A stretch of DNA of 64,000 nucleotides, from NCBI GenBank assembly GCA_937910685.1, contig CALEMP010000172.1, positions 1-64,000 on the forward strand, given 5' to 3'. Shown here one piece after another: positions 25,011 to 35,861 of the stretch (positions within the stretch are counted from its first letter, which is position 1; each line of letters opens with the position of its first letter). The notes under the pieces were generated by a model. It did no database searches, was not told the origin of the DNA, and saw only the letters and a list, made by a program, of their open reading frames with translations. The translations under genes were made by a program, and so were the position numbers. This stretch comes from an uncultured bacterium. Lineage in GTDB: Bacteria > Planctomycetota > UBA1135 > GCA-002686595.

Positions 25011-28000
25011 ATGGGTTTCGATTTCACCGGCCATGTCCTTCGGGCACCACGGTCTGCTCCAAGCAATCAGCCTACGACCAGTCCTGCAACCAATGGGGTC
25101 GTGCGGGACATCCGGGAACCTCCAACCCGAGTTGCTGCCCAACCAGAACTGGTTGACCTACACGCTGACCAATACAGAGCCGCTGTTCTGGAAGCCCCAG
25201 GGACCACTCAAGTGGAGTACCTTGTGTGGGCTGCCAATTCGTCCAACCTTGCCATCCTCGATGGACAAGGTTGGGAAGTCACACAGGGAACCGGACGCAT
25301 CCCCACCGGGAACCTCACCGTTGACACCTACGAAGACGGGGCTTCCCGAATCGTGGTGTTGGATGACGGTGGACGTAACATCGGTAGCATTCTGAATGTA
25401 GTCATCATCCATGGGGAGACTTTAGCCGAAGTCTCTCTCCCGGCTACGGCCAATGACGCTGAGGTGGGGCTCATCAGTCAGGATGCCGACGCGGGTCTTG
25501 CTCGTTTGAGCACGGCGGCACTTGCCGCACTCGGTGGTGGTCTGAGTCGAGAGCGTGGGGACCGAATCGGAAGTGTCACCTATACGCTGGCACCTTGTCG
25601 GTTCTGGTGGACCCGGAATGACCGTTATGAGACTCGTTTCGGGTGGAATGGCGAGCTTCAGCGTTGGGCACCTTATCGGGGTACCACGCCGAAGAATCTA
25701 GGTACGTTGGAGCCTGTTGAGACTGTCAGGCTTGACCCCTTGTCAGTGGTCTTGCCCGTTAACAGCTATCTGGATGGTGACCCTGATGCACTAGACACTC
25801 CTGCAACGATTCGGGTGGGTCTGGATGCGGGGGCGACCTCTGTACCTGTGCGAGTCAAGGTGGTTCCCAATGAGGATGTAGCCACCTTTGAATTCCCTGA
25901 AGCGGGCACGGACGCCGTGCTGGGCCGCACCGATGGCACGGTCGCATTTGACCCCGCCTTTGTAGCAGTTCACGCGGGGAAGACCATCTGGTACTCCTAC
26001 AAGGGCTTCCGTGAGGATGGGGATGGTCGGCTGGGTAAGCTCCTGGCGTCAGTAACGAGCCCTCTTTTCCTGGCTCCGGTCCCAGGACCGGATGACCACC
26101 CCTTCATTCGTATTGGTACCCGTCGGGCTTTGATCCCGGTGTTGCTTCCAACGGATGCAGCGGTAACCGCCACAGACCCCGATGAGGGGTCTGTGGTCAT
26201 CTCCTTGTCGACTGGACGTATCAAGCTCAGTCAGGTCGATATCGACAAAGCGAACCCAGACAGTGGAAACTTCGACAAGCTCTGGATTGGGGCCGTGGTC
26301 TACTATGATGGTGTAGCACTCAACACGATTCCCCAACCGGTTCGAAATCCGGCTACCCTCATCAATGAGGCCGGTGACCCCGCCGTGGTTGGGGTGGGCA
26401 CCAAGTTCTACATCCCGGAGATGCTCCCCTTCCCTGATGGCATGGGAGCAGGGGAGACCTACCGGGGTCTGGGAGTGTCCGGTGTCCTGTTCACCACGGA
26501 TATGACGGGAGCGGTACCGGACAATCCTGATGAGGAAGTTCCTGTACGCCCCGGTGGGGATACCTTGGGTGTCATCACCACTGGTCGAATCCGTGCCATC
26601 GACGATGGCGTGGGCGAGATGGTCGTTTTCTCCAGGAATGGGGCCTCTGAAACTACGGTCGTGGTGGCCCGAGATTCTGACCTCCCTCCCACCTACAAGG
26701 TCAAGAATGGTCAAGTGTACATCTCCCGACAGCGCAACACTATTGGGGGGGTCCACACTTCCAGGGTGCAGTTGGGGGTCAAAGACCTGAAGAGATTCAA
26801 GACTGACCCGCTCTACTTCATGCAGGCGAGTCTGACTCCTGCGATATACACCCAGAAGGCACGGGTGGTCTCCCGGTCACGATTGGTGTTCCGGTTTGCA
26901 TCCGACCAGATCCTCTACTTTGCCATCGGAGCACAAGCCTATACGTGGGAGGCTCCCCTTGATCAAGAGTTCTACAACGCTGCGGAAGTGGCACAATCTA
27001 TTGTGGACACCTCCGTCCCTCCGATAGATCCCGCCATAGGACGTGCCCTGGCTATTGGGGATCGGGTCGCCATTGAAGCTGTCGACCTCGATACGGGTGT
27101 TGTTGAGATTGGTTGGGGCAACCCGTCGGACCTGAGTGGAGCTGCGGTTCTGGGCTTTTTGCCAGGGTGGCGTGCTGAAGGAGGGAAACACAACTGGTTG
27201 TTCGACTCCGGGGTGAGCTTTGGGATGTCTCGATCCCTGCTCAACCTTCGACGTGACAATGCTGATGCGGACTACGTGGCTCGTGATCGGGTTGAAGAAC
27301 TAGTGCTTCAGGCGAGGGTGCAACCAAACCCCTTTGTGTTCATGGACCGCCCCCCGCTTGAAGATGTGGCCGGTTACGATGAGGGGGTGTTCTTCAACAT
27401 CCGTAGTGTTCTGGTCGACGGCGATGAGGTGGAGATCATTGACCGACCCTTGAAGCACTTCGAAGACATCCTGCACGGATTCGGGGATCGGAAGTTCTCC
27501 TGGCTCTCCAACAACCAGGTGAGAGGCGTTGTCCATCAGACCATCAACGCTATCACCTTGAATCAACCTTCCGTGGTGCCAGAGAGTCTCCTACCAGCCC
27601 TTGGAGGTTACCTTGAGGTGTCCGAGGATGGCGGGGTTTACGTTCCACAGGTTCCTGAGCAGGATTACCTCCTTCCCGAAGATGGAGGGCCGGGCATTGC
27701 TCTCCTGACTCACACCTATGGGCCGCGTTTCTTGTTCGGGACGGATGGTGTCTTCACCAAAGACGGCACCACCTTCACAGTGGATGCAACCTCCACTCCT
27801 CCGGGCAAGTTTCAGAAGGTTGGGGCAGAGGTTGAAGTTGGAGATCGACTCAAGGTTGTGGCGGGCGCTGCCATGGGGTCGTATACCGTCACGGGAGTCA
27901 CCAGTGATAATGAGCTGGAGGTGACTCCGGCATTTGTTGCCCTGGGGGATAGAGTCAGCTGGTCCTTGTTCAAAGGGCTTCCCCTCTCGGAATTTGACCC

Positions 28001-31000
28001 TGCTTTGGTGGCAGACCAGGTCTTCGCCCCTTTCACTCATCTCAAGGAGGAACCTTTCCGGGTACGCCTTCTTTCGCCATTGGGTGCGGTTCCAGCGGAC
28101 AAGACGGAGCAGGCAACGACGAGACTGGTTGCTACCATTGAGGACGCCCTGACCAATGAGCGTCCAACCTCGCTCCGCTTCGGGCCGGTACATGCCTCAG
28201 AAGGCAGTGCGTCTCTATATCACCTGACCCGCATCCCCATCGGGACGATTGCCAACGGGAGTCTTTTTGTCCCCACCATCCCTGCTGGTATCCGGCTTAG
28301 TGAGGGTGCCTTCACACTTCAGGTCGGTCTGGGCATCATCCCACCAGACCCGGTGGCGTTCCTCCCTGACGACCCTATTGCAGCAGGGGATGTAGAGTAC
28401 CACCCCACGACGGGTGAGCTTCGTTTCGGGTCGCAGATTCTAGCGGACAACGAGGGTGCTGATGTTTGGTTTGTAGAGACCTTCCGCGACCCAGATGTCT
28501 TGCTGGCCGGGATGGCAGAGCTTGATCCCATGACTGGGGATGTGAATCTCTCCACGTTGGACATGGCAACGCACGAAGGGGAGACACTCTACTTCACCGA
28601 ACAGATGATTGTGCAAGACCGGCTGGATGTCGGGGTGGCCCCGATCACAGGGTCCGTCTCCTTCCGTAAACCGCTCCCAATCGGATGTCTGGTGGAGATG
28701 TACTACTGGGAGGCTGATCTTGAGGGTCGTCGGGTTGGCACACCCTCTGACTTCATTGAAGAATTCCTGCCGGTGTTCGTTCGGCGTGAGGTGGCAACAC
28801 GAGTCAACGAGCGCATTTACACCTTCAATACGGATGAAGCTCACGTCCTCTTTGAAGACGTAGAGTCTTCCCTGCAGGTATGGATTGGGGCCACCCTTCA
28901 GAATTTCGGGAACGACCAGGACTTCAGTCTCCACATCGTAGGTCAGAAGGGGAGCCTACGCTTCAACCGCTCAATGCGAGAGCATGTCGTTGTTGAAGTC
29001 ACCTACCTGATCCTCGATACCCTGGGGGGTGAACGGGTCTATACGACAAGCAAGAGACCCATGTACCGTCCACCCTTCTTCATCAAAAAGGGTTTGGACA
29101 ATTTCGGTTTGAGGAGTGACTGGACGGAGGACTTCGTTCCTGGGCAGATGCTTCGGATCGGTCCTGAGTGTTTCTACATCAAGGGCACCCAGTATTTCCC
29201 GGTCAGTGATGTGACCCGTGTGGACATCGACCCTCCCACAGTGGACGAAGTGGGGTCACGTGCTCCTGGTCGGGATGCCGTGTCCGTCATCACGCCAACA
29301 CCCATTGCAACTCATATCGACCCTGATGGGGTGAACACTCCAACGGGAGCGCCCGCTGGATTCTGGATGTCCCTCCCGAGTGACATCCACCCGTTTGATC
29401 CGGTGGTACGAAACCAATCGTCCATCACCTTTCAGGGGAACCTGGTCTGGGTGCAACCTGGTCACATTCTTGAAGTGAGTGGGCTCCCACTCACCATCGC
29501 TCAAGTGACCCTCAACAACGATGGGACACGAACGACGTTTGCTACGACGTCCCCTTTCCGCAAGTCCGTACAGGGTAACCAGACCGTCAAGGTCTCCCGA
29601 CGTCCCGTGTACCCACCCGAAGTTCAGGAGTTCCTGGGAGTTGGACCACTGGTCGCGACCAGTGGTCATGAGCTGGTTCTTTACGGGGAGACGGTCGACA
29701 ACACGCCTTTGCCGGGGCGTACCTTGGCAACCGGTGTTGACTACGACCTGGATGTTGAAACGGGTGTGGTGGCCTTGCTAGGCCCTGCACAGGAGGGTTT
29801 GAGGGGAGGTCAGAGGCTCTACCTCTACCACACCAGGTTGCGACAACTCCGAGTGCAGAGGGTGGATGGGGTCATTGTCCAACCCCGCTGGAGGGCTTCC
29901 GGTCTACATGTGACGGTACCCTCAGAGCGGAATGGGCTCCTGGGTTCTTTCCTGACTGCAACCTTTACCTTCGCAACACCGGATTCCTTCTACTGTCGCA
30001 TCCCGACCCTCAAGTCCTTCCTGGGTGAAGTGGCACGGGAGGCCGCTGAAGAAGCCAAGCGGACTCTTCCAGGAGGAGGGCCAACATGGGCCACGTTTGC
30101 TGGGACGGAAAACTGGCAACAGGGCACATTGGGGTTGGCAGGTGAGCGACGGGTCTTGACGGACAAGGATCGAGTCGCTCGAGTCTTCCTCGCTTTTTAC
30201 AACCAGGCGATTGTGAACTTTGAGCAGATTGGGGAAACCATCAGTGGAGGCTTTGTCGGGGACCGTGATGGCAAGTTTCGCTTCTTTGTGGGGAGGGGCT
30301 CTCCTTACCCGCCACCTGGATGGGAAGACCCCATCACAGGATTGCTCAACCCCAGGCTCATTTGGGCCAGGGTCTTTGACGAGGCGGACCCAAACAGACA
30401 GCTGACCTTCCTTGAGTCTGATGACATCGTCCACCCTCTGACCTGCACGGTTACAAACGGAACCTTGACGGGGTTCTTTCCAGACGCCCACTTTCTGTCA
30501 CTCCTTCAAGATCGACAGCGGGCTTTGATCCTCAATGACATTGACGACCGTTTGCTCCTTGGGACGGGTCGTCCGCGTGATTGGGTCAGGGGATGGCCTG
30601 TGATCCCCGGCAGGTTTGGTCGGATGGCCGACCGGCACGAGTACAGTCGTATTTTCCCCACCAGGGCACACGTCTTCTTCACCATCCTGCCTGGACTGGG
30701 TTCCGACCCTGAAGGTGGGGATGCAGGCTCGTTCAGTTATGGCAAATTCGTGGACGGAGAGTACCAGAGCAGTTGGGGTCAGGTCATTGGACAGGTAGGT
30801 AACCCCGTATTGGGGGCTATCCAGGTGTTGGCCGACAAGGATCTCCGACCTCGTCGCGCTCGTGCTCGCATCTGGGGCTACTTTCCAGAGGGTATCCCTG
30901 CCAACACCTTTGGAAACCACTCACTCATCCCTAACGCTCTGGTGGTAACCCCGTTGGAGCTAGCTGAAGTGCCGGTGGACCCCACTACAGGCTTCCCCAA

Positions 31001-34000
31001 CCACTTGCGCCTGCGATCAGCTGACCCCGATGGCTTGCCCGATAGTCAGTCAGGACACCCCCAACTGGCGATTCCAGGATTCCAGGTGGGGGACCAATTG
31101 GCCTGGGGCAAGCCAGATGGCTCCATCTACCCAGCGAAGGCTGCGGACACCTTGCTCGCCTTTGGATTGACCACACTGACTGACCTCTACGTGGAGAGCG
31201 TGCAGTTCGGCTGTGTGCTCACCTTCAAAAATCAGCTTGAAGAATTAATCACTGACCCCGCCAAGGTGTTGGTGGGCACCTCCCCAACGGAGGGGATCCC
31301 CATTAGAGACTTTCCCATCGAGCGGGGAGACACCGTCTATGTTGGAATGGGGACCATCACGGAGGGCATTGTTGATACCACGGACACCCCTCAAGCTGAA
31401 CAGATCAAGGCCGCAGCCGAAGCTCTCCCTAGTTTCCGGGATGGCTTTGACATGGTGGCTAGGCGTGACGGGTCCATTGTCGACCGCACTCTGCCTTCCT
31501 GGGATGACCCTGGATTCTTCCCCCTCAAGGAACTGACAGGACAGAAACCACCAAACGCACTAGAGCACATTGAGGGTGTGGTAGAGCTGGTTTACGCGGA
31601 GCCTGAGCCCCTCAAAGTCCCCGCCCTGTTGGGGGTAGCTAGAGACGATTCGGGGGACCAACGCATCCCCTACATGCGGTCCAACAATACAGAGCTTGAG
31701 AGGTTTGAGGAGGTCACCGTTGGGTTGGGGGATGAGATCTTCCGCGCTCCTGACGAGTTCCTCTTCGATGATGGTGAGATCCTGGATGCAGCAGAAGTAG
31801 TGGGACCAATCGTCAAATGGCCCGCTACTCTCATGACGCAAAAGGACGTGCAGCCAGGAGCTTCTGATGGGGTGGCCAACCTTCAACCCTACGACCTGCT
31901 CTTCGTTGAGCTTCAAGATCCTAATGAGGGGTGGCAAGGCATCCTGAGCGTGGGAGACGTGAATGCACATGACGGGTGGTCCTGGATTGAACCACCTCGC
32001 TTTGTATCGCAGACAACACCACCACCATTCCTTGCAACAGAAGTCCCAGATGACACGGCAGCAACCGGGATGCTGGTCCGTTATCAGCTGCTCAACTACG
32101 CGGTCTTCCTGGGTGGTCCTTATGGGGAAGATCCCCAAGCGGGCTTGCCCCCTGCCGGGTGTTTCATTTCAGAGGACGTGACGAACAACCGTGTGGTGAT
32201 CTCCCTCACGGATACGATTCTCGTCTTGAATGATGGGGTGCTCTCAGGACAGGGCAACTTGAACCACCTCATGACGGTGACGGGCAACAAGGTGACCCTC
32301 AAGCTTTACGCTCGTGAGGATATCAATATCAGCGCTGGTCCAGGAGGGGCCATCCCCGGTCCTGACAGACACACTGATGGAGTTTTGCTAGGTACACTGG
32401 AGATGCGTTCAGATGGTGGGGCAACCTGGACCCCTGCAAATACCGGGGCTACCGTTCATCCATCCCGTGTCATCCCAGCGGGAGCTATCATCTACACTTT
32501 CGGGGTACACGCTGGGAATGGGTACTTTATCGGGGACAATGATGAGGCTGCAAGTCCCGAGGACCGCCAACACATCATCCTCGACATCGACATAGCTGCC
32601 TTCGATCTGGCCGTCAGTCCATTCTTCGACCTCACCGCACCGGGTGGCCAGGAAGCGAACTGGTTGATCCCGTACCAGGAAATGGCGGCACCAAATCGCA
32701 GAGTATCCCTCTACGGCTTTGAGTGCAGCCTCGATGTGGATACAACAGCGGGGGGCTCCCCAACGGCGTATATCGATGAGGATCGTTTGACCTTCCATGA
32801 GGCCATTGATCTGCGAACCGCCCGTTCCCGCACCATGGTGCATCCGGTGAGTGGCTTGCCTCTGGCCACCAGTCTTCAGGTGACAGAGTGTGAGTGGCAG
32901 GCACCCGCCACGTTTGCCACTGAGAACAACATCAACGGTGGCATCCCGCTTACCTTTGTGTCGAGGAGCAGCGATCCCGATTCCGCCAATGGCACCTGGG
33001 AGAACCTGGAGGTGGGGGTTGAACCCGAGGGTGGTAGTCTGAAGGTGATGAGCCTGGAGGGGGATGACAACACCCCCATCATGGGCACCAGCATCAAGGT
33101 AGGTGCTGCAGCCTCTTCAATCCCCATTGTCACGGGCACCTCAGCAGCCACGCTTCACACCGGGTTGAGTCTTCCAAGTTTTGCGACGGGTACCGTAGCG
33201 GATATCGCCAGGGGTGACCTGCTCGTCATCAAGCGCAGCAACAACTCGACCCTCTGGATGAGCAAGAAGGCCGGGTCTTCCCTGGTGCGTTGGGCTTCAG
33301 ATGGTACTCCCGTGTCAGTATCCGGCAAGTTGGGTGAGGCCAGTGGGTTTGTTCCTGGGGACTTCCCGAAGGTGCTCTACTTCGACGCTGCTTCCAACAT
33401 TCTGGAGCTTGACCAGGTCACGGGCCTGAGTCTTGGGGACCGGGTTTACATCCCATTGAGCACTGCGAGGTTGGCTTCTTCGGATGCCGCTGTTTTCAAA
33501 ACTGCACTGTTCAGCGCCAACATTGGCAACATGGGAGGCAACACACTGTTGCTGGACCACTACCAGTGGGCGACCTCAGTTGATGTCCCCACTGAAGAAG
33601 AGCTGACGAGTCTTGAGCTTCAAATCGTGGGGCGACGGGTGTCCTGGTCCACTTCGGGGCTTCAGAAGATCCCGGTCTCGATTCGGCATCCACAGTTCCC
33701 GACGGTGCCCGACATGCAGGGGGACCACATCGTGGGTGGTCCTACTGGTGTCACTTATGGGGTGCGTCATCTGACCATCGCCACCCCACATGGTGACCCT
33801 CTGATCCTACATGCCAATGACGGCAACCCGGATAACAACCTCACCATTGTCCCCGAAGCCGGGTTGGGACTTGGTCAGGTGGGTGTCGAGACTGCATCGG
33901 TCCTGACAGCTGAAACCTTCCGCCCCGAAGATGCCATCCTGCTCGAAGCTGTTCCCGGAGTGCTTCACTTCAATCTGAGTGACGCCCAATGGAACGGTCT

Positions 34001-35861
34001 CAACAACAAGAACGGGCACGCGAATGCTGATGTGATGTGCCTGCTCCCCAACACCCGACTGCATCTGACGGGTGAGACTGAAGGTGGCTTCGTCCCGGTA
34101 GGACGCATTGCACTAGAACCAGCCTGGCCGAAGCCCACCTGGGACAATAGTAATGGCACTCCTCGGATAGTGGACAACACCCACTCGTTGTCGCTTGCAG
34201 AGCTAGGATTCACCGATCCTGGTTCAACCGAGAGCACTCAGTTTGAAGTCCGTCGCATCCGTCGGTTCGGGGGTGGTGAACTGACGGGCAACATCAAACC
34301 CTTGCGTTACACCTACGAGATCCGGCGTGGGATCTCGACTGGGTGGCTTCAGTTCCCAGATCAGAGCTGTTGGATCGAGGCGAACAACTTCACCATGACG
34401 GTTCCGGGTGCTTCAGACGTGTGGAACACGGGGCTCAACCACACGGGGAGCCAACTTGGCTATTTCAACTCCCCGGACGTGAACATCCATCCGGGTGACA
34501 TCCTGCGAGTCTATCAAGAGGATGGCACCGTTTCAGAGGCCGAAATCCTGGAGGTGTACGCTCCCAGCGTACTTCGGGTTGCCGCACCTGGTTTAGCAGA
34601 TACGACCGGACTTCGGTTTGAGGTCTACCTCCGTCAGGCCCCCGTGCCTCATGAGCAGACTCACGAGCAGTTGCTCTCCTTGATCATGACCAAGGAGATT
34701 CATCGCACTGAGGCTGACTACAGCACGGAACTTGGCGGCTATTGTGAAGGGGAAGACCTGGCAACTTGGGGGAATGCAGCCAACGTCCTCAAGGACAACA
34801 GCCTGGACGCTCCCAACTTCCTGACCCTGGACGTCAGGGTAGGCGACCTTGTGATCATCGACCCTGCTGGTGACATAACACAGGATGAGTCTGGTGGTCG
34901 TCCTCAAGCGGATCGGGGTGTTCAAGGTCGTACAGGGTTTGAAGCTCGTCAGGTGAGCCCCTTCGATGACAACCGGGGCTTCTATCGGGTCACCGAAGTG
35001 GCTGAGGACCATCTGGTCGTCACCGGGGCCATGACCTACGCTGGAAACAATGAGAACGACGTAGTCTTCGGAGAGTTTGGGTTTGAGTACGCGGTTCTTC
35101 CAACTGTGGGGGCGTCTTTTATTGCTGACCCAGGTACGGAAGGTCAGAACGACCTGCGTCCTACCTCGCCCAGGGTGGGCAACACCCACGGGGACAATCA
35201 GTACTCCATCGCACCATTTAGCTATCGGATTATCAGGACGTCCAACCTCTTTGAACCTGAGACCGTAGACCTGGTGCTCTTCCTTCGGGAGCGGATGTTG
35301 TCCTGGATTGAAGAACTTCGAGCAGTCTTTGATGGGCGATGGGGTGGGGACTTCTGGGCCTTTCAGGATGAGGAGCACATAAGCGACCTGGGTACCCTTG
35401 GGGTTGTGGAGACCATTCGTGGTCTGTTTCCCAACGAGGCTGCAACAACGCTCCTGGGAGAATTGGGCTACAGTCCATTCCTCAACACGGGGGACTGCCT
35501 CTCTTTGTTGGACCGACGCTTCTGGATCCTGGATGCCCGGTTGGACACACTTCGACCCCAGGGTGGTTTTAGGATGCAAACCACCGCTGGGGGTGGGGCC
35601 TATGGAGCCGCTAACGGGCCTTTCACGGCCTTCGGTGCAGTGGAGGGGGACGTGGTGCGACCCGTCCTTCCTGACCGTGTGGAGCTAATCCTGGACGAGA
35701 CTGAACGGTTCCGCGCCTATCGCTATACCTGGTTGAACTATCGGGTGCATCAGTACCTTGGGATGCTGGTGCAGATTCAGCGATTTGATAATGAGCGGCC
35801 CAAGCGTGAGGCGGAAAGGAAGGATGCCATCCTCCTTCAGGATTCAGGTGACAAGGCATGA
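25011..35861 (+). CDS. Giant 3616-residue structural protein
   Basis: One uninterrupted frame of 10.85 kb, 17 percent of the window. It is mostly beta-rich and secretion signals are absent. A strand-turn-strand motif recurs, (T/K)G-x-(V/L)-x-(F/L)...10-16 residues...hydrophobic-x-x-x-(Y/F): examples start near 25935 (GTVAFDPAF), 28413 (GELRFGSQI), 28533 (GDVNLSTLD), 28650 (GSVSFRKPL), 28950 (GSLRFNRSM) and 29761 (GVVALLGPA). The last 250 residues are helical (VLFLRERMLSWIEELRAVF; YRVHQYLGMLVQIQRF) and may bind the partners encoded next. Its place between spike and gp25-like genes suggests a baseplate or long-fibre scaffold. No enzyme motif is seen. Confidence 0.7.
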   Translation: MGFDFTGHVLRAPRSAPSNQPTTSPATNGVVRDIREPPTRVAAQPELVDLHADQYRAAVLEAPGTTQVEYLVWAANSSNLAILDGQGWEVTQGTGRIPTGNLTVDTYEDGASRIVVLDDGGRNIGSILNVVIIHGETLAEVSLPATANDAEVGLISQDADAGLARLSTAALAALGGGLSRERGDRIGSVTYTLAPCRFWWTRNDRYETRFGWNGELQRWAPYRGTTPKNLGTLEPVETVRLDPLSVVLPVNSYLDGDPDALDTPATIRVGLDAGATSVPVRVKVVPNEDVATFEFPEAGTDAVLGRTDGTVAFDPAFVAVHAGKTIWYSYKGFREDGDGRLGKLLASVTSPLFLAPVPGPDDHPFIRIGTRRALIPVLLPTDAAVTATDPDEGSVVISLSTGRIKLSQVDIDKANPDSGNFDKLWIGAVVYYDGVALNTIPQPVRNPATLINEAGDPAVVGVGTKFYIPEMLPFPDGMGAGETYRGLGVSGVLFTTDMTGAVPDNPDEEVPVRPGGDTLGVITTGRIRAIDDGVGEMVVFSRNGASETTVVVARDSDLPPTYKVKNGQVYISRQRNTIGGVHTSRVQLGVKDLKRFKTDPLYFMQASLTPAIYTQKARVVSRSRLVFRFASDQILYFAIGAQAYTWEAPLDQEFYNAAEVAQSIVDTSVPPIDPAIGRALAIGDRVAIEAVDLDTGVVEIGWGNPSDLSGAAVLGFLPGWRAEGGKHNWLFDSGVSFGMSRSLLNLRRDNADADYVARDRVEELVLQARVQPNPFVFMDRPPLEDVAGYDEGVFFNIRSVLVDGDEVEIIDRPLKHFEDILHGFGDRKFSWLSNNQVRGVVHQTINAITLNQPSVVPESLLPALGGYLEVSEDGGVYVPQVPEQDYLLPEDGGPGIALLTHTYGPRFLFGTDGVFTKDGTTFTVDATSTPPGKFQKVGAEVEVGDRLKVVAGAAMGSYTVTGVTSDNELEVTPAFVALGDRVSWSLFKGLPLSEFDPALVADQVFAPFTHLKEEPFRVRLLSPLGAVPADKTEQATTRLVATIEDALTNERPTSLRFGPVHASEGSASLYHLTRIPIGTIANGSLFVPTIPAGIRLSEGAFTLQVGLGIIPPDPVAFLPDDPIAAGDVEYHPTTGELRFGSQILADNEGADVWFVETFRDPDVLLAGMAELDPMTGDVNLSTLDMATHEGETLYFTEQMIVQDRLDVGVAPITGSVSFRKPLPIGCLVEMYYWEADLEGRRVGTPSDFIEEFLPVFVRREVATRVNERIYTFNTDEAHVLFEDVESSLQVWIGATLQNFGNDQDFSLHIVGQKGSLRFNRSMREHVVVEVTYLILDTLGGERVYTTSKRPMYRPPFFIKKGLDNFGLRSDWTEDFVPGQMLRIGPECFYIKGTQYFPVSDVTRVDIDPPTVDEVGSRAPGRDAVSVITPTPIATHIDPDGVNTPTGAPAGFWMSLPSDIHPFDPVVRNQSSITFQGNLVWVQPGHILEVSGLPLTIAQVTLNNDGTRTTFATTSPFRKSVQGNQTVKVSRRPVYPPEVQEFLGVGPLVATSGHELVLYGETVDNTPLPGRTLATGVDYDLDVETGVVALLGPAQEGLRGGQRLYLYHTRLRQLRVQRVDGVIVQPRWRASGLHVTVPSERNGLLGSFLTATFTFATPDSFYCRIPTLKSFLGEVAREAAEEAKRTLPGGGPTWATFAGTENWQQGTLGLAGERRVLTDKDRVARVFLAFYNQAIVNFEQIGETISGGFVGDRDGKFRFFVGRGSPYPPPGWEDPITGLLNPRLIWARVFDEADPNRQLTFLESDDIVHPLTCTVTNGTLTGFFPDAHFLSLLQDRQRALILNDIDDRLLLGTGRPRDWVRGWPVIPGRFGRMADRHEYSRIFPTRAHVFFTILPGLGSDPEGGDAGSFSYGKFVDGEYQSSWGQVIGQVGNPVLGAIQVLADKDLRPRRARARIWGYFPEGIPANTFGNHSLIPNALVVTPLELAEVPVDPTTGFPNHLRLRSADPDGLPDSQSGHPQLAIPGFQVGDQLAWGKPDGSIYPAKAADTLLAFGLTTLTDLYVESVQFGCVLTFKNQLEELITDPAKVLVGTSPTEGIPIRDFPIERGDTVYVGMGTITEGIVDTTDTPQAEQIKAAAEALPSFRDGFDMVARRDGSIVDRTLPSWDDPGFFPLKELTGQKPPNALEHIEGVVELVYAEPEPLKVPALLGVARDDSGDQRIPYMRSNNTELERFEEVTVGLGDEIFRAPDEFLFDDGEILDAAEVVGPIVKWPATLMTQKDVQPGASDGVANLQPYDLLFVELQDPNEGWQGILSVGDVNAHDGWSWIEPPRFVSQTTPPPFLATEVPDDTAATGMLVRYQLLNYAVFLGGPYGEDPQAGLPPAGCFISEDVTNNRVVISLTDTILVLNDGVLSGQGNLNHLMTVTGNKVTLKLYAREDINISAGPGGAIPGPDRHTDGVLLGTLEMRSDGGATWTPANTGATVHPSRVIPAGAIIYTFGVHAGNGYFIGDNDEAASPEDRQHIILDIDIAAFDLAVSPFFDLTAPGGQEANWLIPYQEMAAPNRRVSLYGFECSLDVDTTAGGSPTAYIDEDRLTFHEAIDLRTARSRTMVHPVSGLPLATSLQVTECEWQAPATFATENNINGGIPLTFVSRSSDPDSANGTWENLEVGVEPEGGSLKVMSLEGDDNTPIMGTSIKVGAAASSIPIVTGTSAATLHTGLSLPSFATGTVADIARGDLLVIKRSNNSTLWMSKKAGSSLVRWASDGTPVSVSGKLGEASGFVPGDFPKVLYFDAASNILELDQVTGLSLGDRVYIPLSTARLASSDAAVFKTALFSANIGNMGGNTLLLDHYQWATSVDVPTEEELTSLELQIVGRRVSWSTSGLQKIPVSIRHPQFPTVPDMQGDHIVGGPTGVTYGVRHLTIATPHGDPLILHANDGNPDNNLTIVPEAGLGLGQVGVETASVLTAETFRPEDAILLEAVPGVLHFNLSDAQWNGLNNKNGHANADVMCLLPNTRLHLTGETEGGFVPVGRIALEPAWPKPTWDNSNGTPRIVDNTHSLSLAELGFTDPGSTESTQFEVRRIRRFGGGELTGNIKPLRYTYEIRRGISTGWLQFPDQSCWIEANNFTMTVPGASDVWNTGLNHTGSQLGYFNSPDVNIHPGDILRVYQEDGTVSEAEILEVYAPSVLRVAAPGLADTTGLRFEVYLRQAPVPHEQTHEQLLSLIMTKEIHRTEADYSTELGGYCEGEDLATWGNAANVLKDNSLDAPNFLTLDVRVGDLVIIDPAGDITQDESGGRPQADRGVQGRTGFEARQVSPFDDNRGFYRVTEVAEDHLVVTGAMTYAGNNENDVVFGEFGFEYAVLPTVGASFIADPGTEGQNDLRPTSPRVGNTHGDNQYSIAPFSYRIIRTSNLFEPETVDLVLFLRERMLSWIEELRAVFDGRWGGDFWAFQDEEHISDLGTLGVVETIRGLFPNEAATTLLGELGYSPFLNTGDCLSLLDRRFWILDARLDTLRPQGGFRMQTTAGGGAYGAANGPFTAFGAVEGDVVRPVLPDRVELILDETERFRAYRYTWLNYRVHQYLGMLVQIQRFDNERPKREAERKDAILLQDSGDKA
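26075..26092. repeat. 8-bp perfect inverted repeat, 2-nt centre
   Basis: TCCGGTCC and GGACCGGA around CA, inside the giant gene. Confidence 0.85.
26170..26196. repeat. 11-bp perfect hairpin, 5-nt loop
   Basis: CCACAGACCCC pairs exactly with 26186-26196 around GATGA, inside the giant gene. Confidence 0.95.
29475..29494. repeat. 9-bp perfect inverted repeat, 2-nt centre
   Basis: GTGAGTGGG and CCCACTCAC around CT, 150 bp before the 24-bp palindrome in the same gene. Confidence 0.9.
29644..29667. repeat. 24-bp perfect palindrome
   Basis: The left half GACCACTGGTCG is followed directly by its reverse complement. Each half also contains an imperfect smaller palindrome, GACCASTGGTC. Confidence 0.95.

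Noticed and set aside
26335-26360. tRNA T-arm-like GGTTCGAAATCC
   Set aside because: No acceptor or anticodon arms can be drawn around it, and it lies inside the giant coding frame. A similar GGTTCGAACC near 59332 fails for the same reason.
34593-35579. A 328-codon leftward frame opposite the giant gene
   Set aside because: It lies entirely within the giant gene, shows no protein-like features and has no start signal.
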